A DNA stretch of 64,000 bases from Mucilaginibacter sp. OK268. Lineage in GTDB: Bacteria > Bacteroidota > Bacteroidia > Sphingobacteriales > Sphingobacteriaceae. The translations under genes were made by a program, and so were the position numbers. The notes under the pieces are model-generated. The model was not told the DNA's origin, did not search any database, and saw only the letters and a list, made by a program, of their open reading frames with translations. Positions 44,131 to 52,139 of this stretch are shown here, one piece after another (positions within the stretch are counted from its first letter, which is position 1; every line of letters begins with the position of its first letter). The stretch spans positions 62,001 through 126,000 of the forward strand of contig NZ_FNJV01000009.1 in NCBI RefSeq assembly GCF_900103125.1, given 5' to 3'.

Positions 44131-44246
44131 CGTCATTGCGAGGAGGAACGACGAAGCAATCTCTATACTGTACAGAGCAAACGGCAAGGTAACCTGTACT
44201 TTCGATCTGCCTGTGTAGGGATTGCTTCGTGCCTCGCAATGACGTG
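44131..44246. repeat. GTCATTGCGAGG palindromic repeat (family D, full copy)
   Basis: Left arm CGTCATTGCGAGG..GAAGCAATC, right arm GATTGCTTCGTGCCTCGCAA TGACG, spacer ~75 bp. First of four stacked structures in 44117-44522, which has no gene. Confidence 0.8.
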
Positions 44247-44252
44247 TAGTAT

Positions 44253-44305
44253 AAATTTAAACAAAAGCCCCGGCAGGTTACCTGCCGGGGCTTTTGTTTA
44301 AATTT
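44253..44305. terminator. Long perfect hairpin, probable bidirectional terminator
   Basis: 25-bp perfect stem (AAATTTAAACAAAAGCCCCG..GCAGG, loop TTA) between two convergent genes, with A/T runs on both sides. Confidence 0.88.
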
Positions 44306-44307
44306 AT

Positions 44308-44400
44308 GTCATCCTGAACTTGTTTCAGGATCCCACAGGACAGTTATCCGTTAGGCTGTATAACCTTGCTAATGAGATGCCGAAACGAGTTCGGCATGAC
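44308..44400. repeat. GTCATCCTGAACTTG palindromic repeat (family B, copy 3)
   Basis: Same arms and CCCACAGGACA spacer block as 10178-10269. Confidence 0.8.
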
Positions 44401-44428
44401 GTGATATTATAGATTATTTGAAAAGGGT

Positions 44429-44501
44429 GTCATGCTGAGCTTGTCGAAGGGCGCGCGTAGATGCCTGCCCACCATGCTTCGACAGGCTCAGCATGACAGC
44501 C
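44429..44501. repeat. GTCATGCTGAGC palindromic repeat (family A, copy 4)
   Basis: GTCATGCTGAGCTTGTCGAA GG..CTTCGACAGGCTCAGCATGA C with the GCGTAGATGCCTGCCCACCATG spacer. Confidence 0.8.
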
Positions 44502-44522
44502 TTTTTTAGTTTTAATCAACCC

Positions 44523-45095
44523 TTACAGTATCTTAAACCCTACGCTAAGCGCCCAAAGGTTTTGGCGTTTGGCAAAGCTGTCGCTTACCTTGGTTAAGCC
44601 GCCTTCATAACGCAGATCGGCAGTGATAGCTCCGATGTCAACACCGGCGCCTACCTGGTAACCTACATTACTTTTGTTAAAATTATTAGCGGCCCCACTG
44701 AGGTTACTGCCCAAACTTACGCTGTTATCCAGTTGATAAGTGTAAATAGGACCACCCATGACGCGGAAGTTAAGGTCCTTTTGACCAAATGATCTGCCAA
44801 TTAACAAAGGCACGTTCAGGTTGGTGAACCGCACTTTACCGTTAAACGCGGTATTGTTATCGCTCGATTCAAATTTACCACCTGTGCCGCTTAAATAAAG
44901 CTCGGGTTGTAAGTACCAGGTGTTGCCTATGCGGGCAAATAAACCGGCCTGGTAACCGGTAAGGGTTGATTCTTTTACATTGTCGGTGCTGATTCTTGAA
45001 AAATTGACACCGCCTTTAATACCTAATGAAACTTGTGCTTTGGCCCCGATGCTTACCGCTATCAGTAATGCCGCACTTAATAGTAACTTTTTCAT
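44523..45095 (-). CDS. Porin-family outer-membrane beta-barrel (PorT-like)
   Basis: 190 residues. Signal peptide 1-20 (to GAKAQ), then VSLGIKGGVNFSRIS, the usual start of the OMP_b-brl_2 family. Regular strands run to the C-terminus LWALSVGFKIL. Small 8-stranded-type barrel; function unknown. Isolated, leftward. Confidence 0.9.
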   Translation of the reverse strand: MKKLLLSAALLIAVSIGAKAQVSLGIKGGVNFSRISTDNVKESTLTGYQAGLFARIGNTWYLQPELYLSGTGGKFESSDNNTAFNGKVRFTNLNVPLLIGRSFGQKDLNFRVMGGPIYTYQLDNSVSLGSNLSGAANNFNKSNVGYQVGAGVDIGAITADLRYEGGLTKVSDSFAKRQNLWALSVGFKIL

Positions 45096-45261
45096 AATTG
45101 TTGATGTTGGTGATGCCGCATGCGTTTTGACTTACACACGCGGCTGTTTTAAAATAAATTTGTTATAAAACGGGTTTTGTAACAAATACGTATACATAAC
45201 CTATCAATTGACACGCCAAAAAGGTAAACGTTGCCTGTGAAATCTGTTTTTAAGGCCTACC

Positions 45262-45336
45262 GTAGAGACGCATAATTGCGTCTCCCAATGGCTGATCAAG
45301 CCTTTTGACGGGGAGACGCAAGTATGCGTCTCTACA
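45262..45336. repeat. GAGACGCA palindromic repeat (family G)
   Basis: GTAGAGACGCATAATTGCGT CTC and GAGACGCAAGTATGCGTCTC TAC: two hairpins ~35 bp apart. Related sequence at 59760-59787 and 60366-60439. Confidence 0.75.
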
Positions 45337-45355
45337 GAAAAATTGGGATAATTAT

Positions 45356-46804
45356 TTAAATATCTCTGAGCAATTTGGCCAGAATTTCTACACAAAGCTC
45401 CAATTCTTCAACGGTGGATGATGCAAAGCCAAGCCGGATAGCGTTGGAGCCTGTGCTTTCGCCATCAAAGTATAAACCCTGTTTTAAGGCTTTTTGAGAT
45501 AGGCTGACAAGGTCGATACGCGGGTCAAATTGTGTCCATACGGCCAACCCTCCGTCGGGTACTTTAAATTGTACATAATTGTGCAGCTGGCTGGTCATCA
45601 AATCGCAAAAAACATCGTGCCGTTGCCGGTATACCCGTAATGATTTACGCAAATGGCGCTGAATAATACCGTTTTGCAATAGCTCAGCTACGGCATTCTC
45701 CAGTAAAGCATCCCCCTGGCGGTCAATAATACGGCGCAGGCGTGCCAGGTGCCCGATCACATTTTCGGGCCCCACAAGATACCCCACCCGGATAACCGGA
45801 GATATGCTTTTCGAAAACGAGCCGCAATACAATACCATACCTGCTTCGTCGGCGCTGGCCAAGGGCATCAGCGGTTTGTTCTGATAGTGGAAATCGTAAT
45901 CATAATCGTCTTCAAAAACAATAAAGCCATGTTTCTGGGCCAATGCCAGCAGTTGTATCCGGCGATCGGCCCGCAAGCCTACGGTAGTAGGGTAGTGGTG
46001 ATGCGATGTCACATAAACCATACGTACCGGCTGTTCACGGCAAAGTCGATCGAGCTGATCGATATCCAGGCCATGATCATCAACCGGTATTTTGAGCAGG
46101 TTTGCCCCAGCCTGTAAAAAATTCATTTGCGCGCCCGCCCAGCCAGGTTCTCCAGCCACTACCGTATCGCCAGGCTGCAGCAAGCCAGTGCAAGTTAAAT
46201 ACAAACCCATCACTGTTCCGCGTACAATAAGGATATTGTTGGGCGTAATACGCAGACCCCGTGTTTGGTTTAGGTATGCCGCCAGTTCTTCGCGCAGCCA
46301 GGCCGTGCCCCGGGTGTCGCCATAACCCAAACGGGTATACGGATTGCCGGTTAACAACTGGGTGCGGTATGCTCTTGATAGTTCGGTTACCGGCGCCAGG
46401 CGTGTATCCGGAAAGCCATCGTCAAGATGTAATGATGTACTCAAATCGGCCACTTTGCGGTTAAGGTGCGGGGCGCCATGAATGGCAAAGCCGGCCACCT
46501 GCGTGGTATTTACAGAAACGGCGACTAAAGGCTGCGGCTTAACAGCGGGCAAGTGCCGGGCTACAAATGTACCGCTGCCGGTTTGGCTTTCCAGCCAGCC
46601 CTGCGCCAGCAATTCATCATAAGCCCGTATTACCGTTTTGCGATGAACGTTTAATGAAAGTGCCAGCTGGCGGGTGCCTGGCAGCCGGTTACCGGCTGGT
46701 AAGGTGCCTGCCTTGATCAATGCCATCAACTGATTGCCAATTTGTAAATAAACCGACTGGGCAGCATTTTTATCAATATTTAAAAGAGATGAAAGTATCT
46801 GCAT
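45356..46804 (-). CDS. MocR/PdxR-type regulator (GntR HTH plus aminotransferase-like domain)
   Basis: 482 residues from ATG 46804 (MQILSSLLNIDKNAAQSVYL). The frame extends to 46999, but those 65 codons read through repeat A copy 5, so I reject them. GntR winged helix at about 10-75 (LPAGNRLPGTRQLALSLNVHRKTVIRAYDEL); aminotransferase-I-like domain after a linker, with the PLP lysine in YCGSFSKSISPVIRVGY. Such proteins sense PLP and usually activate vitamin B6 genes. It is divergent from the PNPOx-like gene at 47285, the expected partner. Confidence 0.93.
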   Translation of the reverse strand: MQILSSLLNIDKNAAQSVYLQIGNQLMALIKAGTLPAGNRLPGTRQLALSLNVHRKTVIRAYDELLAQGWLESQTGSGTFVARHLPAVKPQPLVAVSVNTTQVAGFAIHGAPHLNRKVADLSTSLHLDDGFPDTRLAPVTELSRAYRTQLLTGNPYTRLGYGDTRGTAWLREELAAYLNQTRGLRITPNNILIVRGTVMGLYLTCTGLLQPGDTVVAGEPGWAGAQMNFLQAGANLLKIPVDDHGLDIDQLDRLCREQPVRMVYVTSHHHYPTTVGLRADRRIQLLALAQKHGFIVFEDDYDYDFHYQNKPLMPLASADEAGMVLYCGSFSKSISPVIRVGYLVGPENVIGHLARLRRIIDRQGDALLENAVAELLQNGIIQRHLRKSLRVYRQRHDVFCDLMTSQLHNYVQFKVPDGGLAVWTQFDPRIDLVSLSQKALKQGLYFDGESTGSNAIRLGFASSTVEELELCVEILAKLLRDI

Positions 46805-46930
46805 AACAAACTGGACTACCTGTTTTATAATAACTGGATGATTTCGGTGATCCAATAAACGCATAATTTTATAAAAAACAAAATGGAGCCGGGTGGATTT
46901 GTGCGAATCCCCTCTTATCTTAAAGAGGGC

Positions 46931-47005
46931 TGTCACCCTGAGCTCCGTCGAAGGGTAGAGCGCAGAGGCCTGCCCGCCATGCTTCGACGGGCTCAGCATG
47001 ACACC
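46931..47005. repeat. GTCATGCTGAGC palindromic repeat (family A, copy 5)
   Basis: GTCACCCTGAGCTCCGTCGA AGG..GCTTCGACGGGCTCAGCATG ACA. It lies in the divergent MocR/PNPOx intergenic region (46805-47284), which otherwise holds the duplicated leader at 47020-47222. Confidence 0.8.
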
Positions 47006-47057
47006 CTTTTTAGATAACTGTTTGTAAGCACTTAAATACTATACAAAAAACAAAAAT

Positions 47058-47222
47058 ATGGTAACTCAGGAATCACATCTCGTTCAATTGCCCTTTTCGG
47101 GTCTCCTGAGAGTGATCAGGAGACTTTTAAACCGGGCTATAATCCTGGGTAAGTGTGTACTGGGAGAGCCCCCGCGTGGACATAAAAGCATTAATCATAT
47201 CCTCGCGTTCTCTCACCGGTAA
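47058..47222 (+). pseudogene. Duplicated promoter/start fragment of the PNPOx-like gene
   Basis: ATG GTA ACT CAG GAA TCA CAT CTC GTT gives MVTQESHLV, against MATQKSHLV at the true gene start 227 bases downstream. The A-rich leaders before both ATGs are also similar. After nine codons the similarity stops and the frame runs to a stop at 47222 (54 codons) without matching the gene. A 9-bp hairpin (47101-47109 with 47116-47124) followed by TTTT lies inside it. It could be a decayed duplication or a leader peptide with an attenuator-like hairpin. Confidence 0.5.
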
Positions 47223-47284
47223 GAGTAGCTACGGGATTATTAAGCATAACTATTTGATCATTAATACATAAATAAATAAAAACA

Positions 47285-47926
47285 ATGGCAACCCAAAAAT
47301 CACATCTCGTTCCGAGCCGCTCGGCCAAAAGGGCCAATTATGAACCGGAAACTATCCATAGCATATTGGACGAAGCGCTTTATTGCACCATTAGTTATTC
47401 GTTTGAAAATAAGCCGTTCTCCATCCCCACCGCTTTTGTGCGCTATGAGGATAAAATTTACATCCATGGTTCGGTAGGCAGCCACTTTATCCGCGAACTG
47501 GAAAAGGGGATCCCGGTTTGTATCACCGTGACGCTTATGGATGCCCTGGTGGTGGCCAAATCGGCTTTTCATCACTCGGTGAATTACCGTTCGGTAGTGA
47601 TATTCGCACAAGCCGAAAAGGTGGAGAGCGTGGAGGATAAAATAGAAGCCTTTAAATGGCTAACGGACAAAATTGTACCGGGCAGCTGGGATTACCTGCG
47701 GCCCATTAAAGAAAACGAAGTGCGCAAAACAACCGCCCTGGCTTTCAAGATCGATGAAGCATCTGCCAAGATCCGCTCGGGTATGCCGATTGATGACGAA
47801 GAAGATGAGACGTTGCCTATCTGGTCGGGATTGATCCCGCTGCAAAACGGGCGTGGGGTACCGCAGCCAGATTCTTTTAGTGAGAAAATGGAGCTGCCGG
47901 CGCACCTTGTTGGTGTGGGGCTTTAG
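47285..47926 (+). CDS. Pyridoxamine 5'-phosphate oxidase family protein
   Basis: 213 residues, cytoplasmic. Split-barrel flavin-binding fold: RANYEPETIHSILDEALYCTISY, PFSIPTAFVRYEDKIYIHGSVGSHFIREL, VTLMDALVVAKSAFHHSVNYRSVVIF. This is the NimA-like/FMN-binding branch and not canonical PdxH, so it may be an FMN-dependent oxidoreductase. The divergent MocR regulator suggests PLP-dependent control. It starts MATQKSHLVPSRSAKRANY at 47285. Confidence 0.9.
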   Translation: MATQKSHLVPSRSAKRANYEPETIHSILDEALYCTISYSFENKPFSIPTAFVRYEDKIYIHGSVGSHFIRELEKGIPVCITVTLMDALVVAKSAFHHSVNYRSVVIFAQAEKVESVEDKIEAFKWLTDKIVPGSWDYLRPIKENEVRKTTALAFKIDEASAKIRSGMPIDDEEDETLPIWSGLIPLQNGRGVPQPDSFSEKMELPAHLVGVGL

Positions 47927-47964
47927 TTGATAATTCGAAGTCTTAGAGAAATATCATAGTAAAC

Positions 47965-48091
47965 ACGTCATTGCGGGGTAGACACCTCACCCAACCCTCT
48001 CCAAAGGAGAGGGCTTTAAAAATAATCTTTTTAAAGTCTCCCCTTCGGGGAGATTTAGAGGGGTGATTGCTTCGTACCTCGCAATAACGCG
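47965..48091. repeat. Family D palindrome interrupted by a family E element
   Basis: Outer arms CGTCATTGCGGGGTA and GATTGCTTCGTACCTCGCAA TAACG are family D. Between them, 47983-48067 is a complete family E element (CACCCAACCCTCTCCAAAGG .. CCCCTTCGGGGAGATTTAGA GGGGTG). 47927-48532 holds only this and repeat I copy 2. Confidence 0.75.
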
Positions 48092-48152
48092 CGGAGGCGG
48101 TCCAACTGAAGATAGTATGACCGACGCAGCGACGGTCGGGTGAGTCGATTCA

Positions 48153-48451
48153 GCCCAATTTTAACTTCCGTCAAAATTTTCGTATATTTATATCAATCAG
48201 CAGCCCGGGTGTCTTTTTAACAGACATCCGGGCTGTTTGGTTAAGGGAGAAACAGGCTCAAAAATAGGTTGTTTTGAACTTAGTTATTTGATTATCAATA
48301 AATTAATACTTCTTAAAGTTTCAAAAACACGTTAAAACCGTGTTGAAATTTGTTAAAAAGTGTTAAAATCGATGGTTTTGGATGAATTTTGGACTGTTTT
48401 TATGCTGTTTTCGACCAGAAATTTGTTAAAATTTAAGGTTTAAAAAGTTTT
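48153..48451 (+). repeat. ~300 bp direct repeat I, copy 2
   Basis: Parallel to 11974-12270: CGTATATTTATATCAA leader, hairpin 48201-48213 with 48223-48235, core TTGATTATCAATAAATTAAT with IHF-type match at 48293-48305, GTTAAAA words, terminal TTAAGGTTTAAAAAGTTTT. It ends about 80 bases before the CsbD-like gene. Confidence 0.85.
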
Positions 48452-48532
48452 TTTGAAGCATCTGTGAGGCAGCTGATATTTTAAAATTCTGCTGCCGTGT
48501 ATTTTTTATATTTTTGCTGAAAATAATTAGTC

Positions 48533-48748
48533 ATGGCTGAGATTAGTATCACCAACAAAGATTGGGAGCGCATCAAAATAAAGGTACAACGCAAATACAA
48601 CCACCTTACCGACGAGCAATTGCAATATGCCGAAGGTCAGGAAGAAAGCCTGATAACCAAATTAATGGACCTGGTGAACCGCGATAGGCAGTATGTTGTG
48701 TTCACTTTGAAAAAGGCTTTGGTAAATATTGACAATAACAGGCTGTAA
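48533..48748 (+). CDS. CsbD-like small protein
   Basis: 71 residues. Spacing of DWERIKIKVQRKYNHLTDEQLQYAEGQEESLITKLMD follows the CsbD pattern (W..IK.K....LTD..L....G....L..K), a general-stress family of unknown biochemistry. The C-terminal VNRDRQYVVFTLKKALVNI is extra. Cytoplasmic, helical. It lies 53 bases before the S41 protease gene and behind repeat I, which may contain its promoter. Confidence 0.7.
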   Translation: MAEISITNKDWERIKIKVQRKYNHLTDEQLQYAEGQEESLITKLMDLVNRDRQYVVFTLKKALVNIDNNRL

Positions 48749-48801
48749 ATAAGGCCCGAGTTGTAAAAAACAATAAGCTTTTTTGTATTTTTATAGGCTT
48801 A

Positions 48802-50556
48802 ATGACGAAACAGGGTATGGCGATCAATAAAAGATACAAAAAGATAGGTTTATTTGCCGGTATAGCATTGCTGGCAGGCGGCGGGCTGGCTTTTAATGAC
48901 GACCTGTTCCAGATATCGAAAAACCTGGATGTTTTTGCCTCGGTATATAAAGAGGTGAATATCAATTATGTAGATGACATCAATTCGGCCAAATTGGTAA
49001 AAACAGGCGTTGATGCCATGCTCGACGGGCTCGATCCCTACACCGAATTTGTTCCCGAATCGGAAATTGAAGATTATAAACTGCACTATGTAAGTACCCA
49101 GTACGGGGGCATCGGTTCCAGCATTTTTGCACGCAATGGCAAGGTATATGTATCAGATGTTTTTGCTGGTTTCCCTGCTCAGAAGGCCGATATTCACCCT
49201 GGCGACCAGATCCTGAAAATAAATGACATTGATCTTACAGGAAAAAATAACGACCAGGTAAGTCTGCTGCTGAAAGGCTCAAAAGGGGCACCTATCAAAT
49301 TACTTATCAAACGAGATAATACACCGCAGCCTTTTGAAAAGAACCTGATCCGCGATGAGATCAAACAACCCAACGTATCCTACTTTGGTATGGTTGACGG
49401 CAACATGGGTTACATCAAACTGGATAAATTCCTGGAAAACTCAGCCGCCGAGGTAACAAACGCCCTGGTAACACTAAAAAAGAGCAACCCTAACGGTATC
49501 ATATTGGATCTGCGTTCAAACGGTGGCGGTATACTACAGGAAGCGGTGAAGATCGTGAACCTGTTTGTGCAGAAAGATGTGGAAGTTGTATCACAAAAAG
49601 GGAAGATCAAGGATAAAAACTTTACCTATAGTACAGTAAGTACGCCATTAGAGCCTAATCTGCCCTTGGTGGTGCTGGTGAACAGCCACTCAGCCTCAGC
49701 CTCAGAAATTGTGGCCGGCTCATTACAAGATCTTGACCGCGCTATTATCATTGGGCAACGCAGCTATGGTAAAGGCCTGGTACAGCAAACCTTTAACCTG
49801 CCTTATAACAGCCTGGTTAAAATAACCATCGCCAAATACTACGTGCCATCGGGCCGTTGCATACAGGCGCTTGATTATACCCACCGCAAGGATGATGGCA
49901 GCGTGGTAAAAGTTGCCGATTCACTAATCCATGAATTTAAAACAAAAAATGGCCGGTCGGTTTTTGACGGCAGCGGTATTTACCCGGATATTTTTATCAA
50001 ACAAGAAAAATTTGCCAATGTAACCCAGGCCCTGGTAGGCAAACTGCTGATATTTGATTACGCCACCGTTTACCGCGATACACACGCTAAAATAGCCGAA
50101 CCAAAAGAGTTTAGCTTATCGGATGCTGATTACGGCGATTTTGTAAAATACCTTTCCGATAAAAATTACAGCTATACTACTACTGCAGAAAAGGTGCTGA
50201 GCAGTTTGAAAACGGAAGCAACCAAAGAAAAGCAGTTTAATGATATTCAGGGTGAATACGATATTTTAAAATCAAAACTGCTGACCAGCAAAAAGAATGA
50301 CCTGCAACAGCACAAAGTCGAAATAAAACAGGTTCTTGAAAACGAGATAGCTTCCCGCTATTATTTTGAAAGAGGACGTTACGAAACCAATTTTAAATAC
50401 GATAAAGAGCTGGCCCAGGCGGTAAAAACCATGCAGGACAAAGCCCAGTTAGCGTCGATTTTAAAGGGTGAAGGTAACTACAAAGTGATCGGAAAACCCG
50501 TGCTGGCCATGGCCGGAAAAAAGGCTACGGATAAAGACTCTGACGACGATCAATAG
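48802..50556 (+). CDS. S41-family C-terminal processing peptidase
   Basis: 584 residues. N-terminal anchor or signal (about 15-35, KIGLFAGIALLAGGGLAF). PDZ domain at about 95-180 (YGGIGSSIFARNGKVYVSDVFAGFPAQKADIHPGDQILKI). Protease core with LDLRSNGGGILQEA, nucleophile Ser in VNSHSASASEIVAGSLQD, and catalytic Lys in GQRSYGKGLVQQ. A ~180-residue C-terminal extension is helical. It cleaves the C-termini of periplasmic proteins. ATG 48802 is used; ATG 48817 is possible and changes only five residues. Confidence 0.95.
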   Translation: MTKQGMAINKRYKKIGLFAGIALLAGGGLAFNDDLFQISKNLDVFASVYKEVNINYVDDINSAKLVKTGVDAMLDGLDPYTEFVPESEIEDYKLHYVSTQYGGIGSSIFARNGKVYVSDVFAGFPAQKADIHPGDQILKINDIDLTGKNNDQVSLLLKGSKGAPIKLLIKRDNTPQPFEKNLIRDEIKQPNVSYFGMVDGNMGYIKLDKFLENSAAEVTNALVTLKKSNPNGIILDLRSNGGGILQEAVKIVNLFVQKDVEVVSQKGKIKDKNFTYSTVSTPLEPNLPLVVLVNSHSASASEIVAGSLQDLDRAIIIGQRSYGKGLVQQTFNLPYNSLVKITIAKYYVPSGRCIQALDYTHRKDDGSVVKVADSLIHEFKTKNGRSVFDGSGIYPDIFIKQEKFANVTQALVGKLLIFDYATVYRDTHAKIAEPKEFSLSDADYGDFVKYLSDKNYSYTTTAEKVLSSLKTEATKEKQFNDIQGEYDILKSKLLTSKKNDLQQHKVEIKQVLENEIASRYYFERGRYETNFKYDKELAQAVKTMQDKAQLASILKGEGNYKVIGKPVLAMAGKKATDKDSDDDQ

Positions 50557-50627
50557 GGTAAGTAATTGTATATAAATTTGTTGCGTGTTTGTAACTGATT
50601 AGTTACTGCGTAAGACAATGTACTGGC

Positions 50628-50667
50628 TAAACTTTTGTTTAGGCTTGTTGTCATACATACAAACAAC
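50628..50667 (+). promoter_or_regulatory. Conserved leader upstream of paralog 1
   Basis: TAAACTTTTG..TTGTCATACATACAAACAA; nearly the same sequence precedes paralog 2 at 51288-51330. It probably holds the shared promoter or a 5' UTR signal. Confidence 0.5.
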
Positions 50668-50678
50668 ACGAAAAAACA

Positions 50679-51188
50679 ATGAAAAAGATCATTTTAACAG
50701 CAGCCATACTGCTTAGCTGCTTATCAGTAAAAATAGCCAGCGCTCAAATAAGTTTAAGTATCAATATAGGCAGCCAACCCGATTGGGGCCCTGTGGGTTA
50801 TGATCATGCCGATTATTATTACCTGCCCGATGTTGATTCATATTATGATGTGAACGCTCATCAGTATGTTTACCTGAACAACAATGTGTGGGTACATGGA
50901 GCTACCTTGCCACCTCGTTATGGCAATTATGATGTTTACCACAGCTATAAAGTAGTAGTGAATCAACGTACCCCATGGGTTCGTAATGATGTGATCCGGC
51001 AGAAATATGCTAGCTACAGAGGTCGTCGTGATCAAACTATCATCCGCGACAGCAAAGAGGTTAAATACAGTAACCACTGGAAAGGTGACCGTGGAAATGG
51101 CCGTAGGGTAGTGGTACACAAGACCGTCAAAGAAGATCGCCGCGATAATGATCACCGTGAGCATGGTGGCGACGGGCACAGGAACTAA
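50679..51188 (+). CDS. Secreted hypothetical protein, tandem paralog 1
   Basis: 169 residues, signal peptide 1-22 (to ASAQI). Tyr/Asp-rich mature domain: SIGS-type N-terminus NIGSQPDWGPVGYDHADYYY, YYLPDVDSYYDVNAHQYVYL, then YHSYKVVVNQRTPWVRNDVIRQKYASYRGR. C-terminus basic and His-rich (KEDRRDNDHREHGGDGHRN). About 60% similar by eye to the next gene. Function unknown; the His-rich tail could bind metal. Confidence 0.85.
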   Translation: MKKIILTAAILLSCLSVKIASAQISLSINIGSQPDWGPVGYDHADYYYLPDVDSYYDVNAHQYVYLNNNVWVHGATLPPRYGNYDVYHSYKVVVNQRTPWVRNDVIRQKYASYRGRRDQTIIRDSKEVKYSNHWKGDRGNGRRVVVHKTVKEDRRDNDHREHGGDGHRN

Positions 51189-51287
51189 TTATTATTGTTA
51201 ATTTTTATATACGAAACGAGTCTGCCATAATTGGCGGGCTCGTTTTTTGTGATATCGGTTAGATACAGAAAAGCCCGAAATAAAAAA

Positions 51288-51330
51288 TTTAAACTTTTTG
51301 CGTTAATTAGTGTCATACATGCAAACAATG
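51288..51330 (+). promoter_or_regulatory. Conserved leader upstream of paralog 2
   Basis: TTAAACTTTTTG..GTGTCATACATGCAAACAA, matching the leader at 50628-50667. Confidence 0.5.
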
Positions 51331-51411
51331 TTATTAATGAGTGATCGTGGCCTGCTTTTCAGCTTAAATGAAATTTTACCACGAGACTTATCAACACTAA
51401 AAAAAACATAA

Positions 51412-52062
51412 ATGAAAAAGCTCATTTTATCGGCAGTATTGTTATTAAGCTGCTTTGCAATTAAAACCGCCAGTGCCCAGGTAAGCGTAAGCTTAGGGGT
51501 AAACATTGGCAGCCAGCCAGCCTGGGGCCCTGTAGGCTATGATTATGCCAACTATTATTACATGCCCGATATTGATACCTATTATGATGTACCAACCCAT
51601 CAGTATGTGTACTTTGACAACAATATATGGGTACACCGCACTTATTTGCCGGTACGTTACCGCAACTATAACTTATATAATGGTTATAAAGTAGTGATCA
51701 ACGACCGTAACCCATGGTTAAGGCACGGATATTACAGAGATCATTATGCGGGCTACCGTGGCCGTCATGACCAGGTGATCATCCGTAATAGTCGTGACGC
51801 ACACTATGCCAACTACTGGCGTGGTAATTATGCACGCAGAGCTGCTTATGCCCGTCCTCATTATAATGGGGGTAACCGCGGTAATTGGGGTGGCGGTCGT
51901 GGACATGGCAACGGTAACTGGGGTGGTGGAAATCACGGGGGCGGACGTCCCGGTGGTGATCACGGAAACCACGGTGGCGGTGGACGCGGTCATGGTGGTG
52001 ATCAAGGAAACCATGGCGGTGGTCATGGTGGAGAGCATGGTGGTGGTCACGGTCATCACTAA
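51412..52062 (+). CDS. Secreted hypothetical protein, tandem paralog 2 with Gly/His-rich tail
   Basis: 216 residues, signal peptide 1-22 (to ASAQV). The same domain as paralog 1 (NIGSQPAWGPVGYDYANYYY, YMPDIDTYYDVPTHQYVYF, YNGYKVVINDRNPWLRHGYY) is followed by ~70 residues of Gly/His/Asn repeats (GGGRGHGNGNWGGGNHGGG..., ending HGGGHGHH). The tail suggests metal chelation or surface association. Next to the TonB receptor and MntR-type regulator, a metal link is plausible but unproved. Confidence 0.85.
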   Translation: MKKLILSAVLLLSCFAIKTASAQVSVSLGVNIGSQPAWGPVGYDYANYYYMPDIDTYYDVPTHQYVYFDNNIWVHRTYLPVRYRNYNLYNGYKVVINDRNPWLRHGYYRDHYAGYRGRHDQVIIRNSRDAHYANYWRGNYARRAAYARPHYNGGNRGNWGGGRGHGNGNWGGGNHGGGRPGGDHGNHGGGGRGHGGDQGNHGGGHGGEHGGGHGHH

Positions 52063-52080
52063 TCTATCATATTCAATATA

Positions 52081-52123
52081 TAACAGAAACGGACTTCCTT
52101 ATAAAGGAAGTCCGTTTCTGTTA
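52081..52123. terminator. Perfect bidirectional terminator hairpin
   Basis: 20-bp perfect stem TAACAGAAACGGACTTCCTT with 3-nt loop, between convergent paralog 2 and the TonB receptor gene. Confidence 0.9.
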
Positions 52124-52139
52124 TAGCCTACTCCCGATA

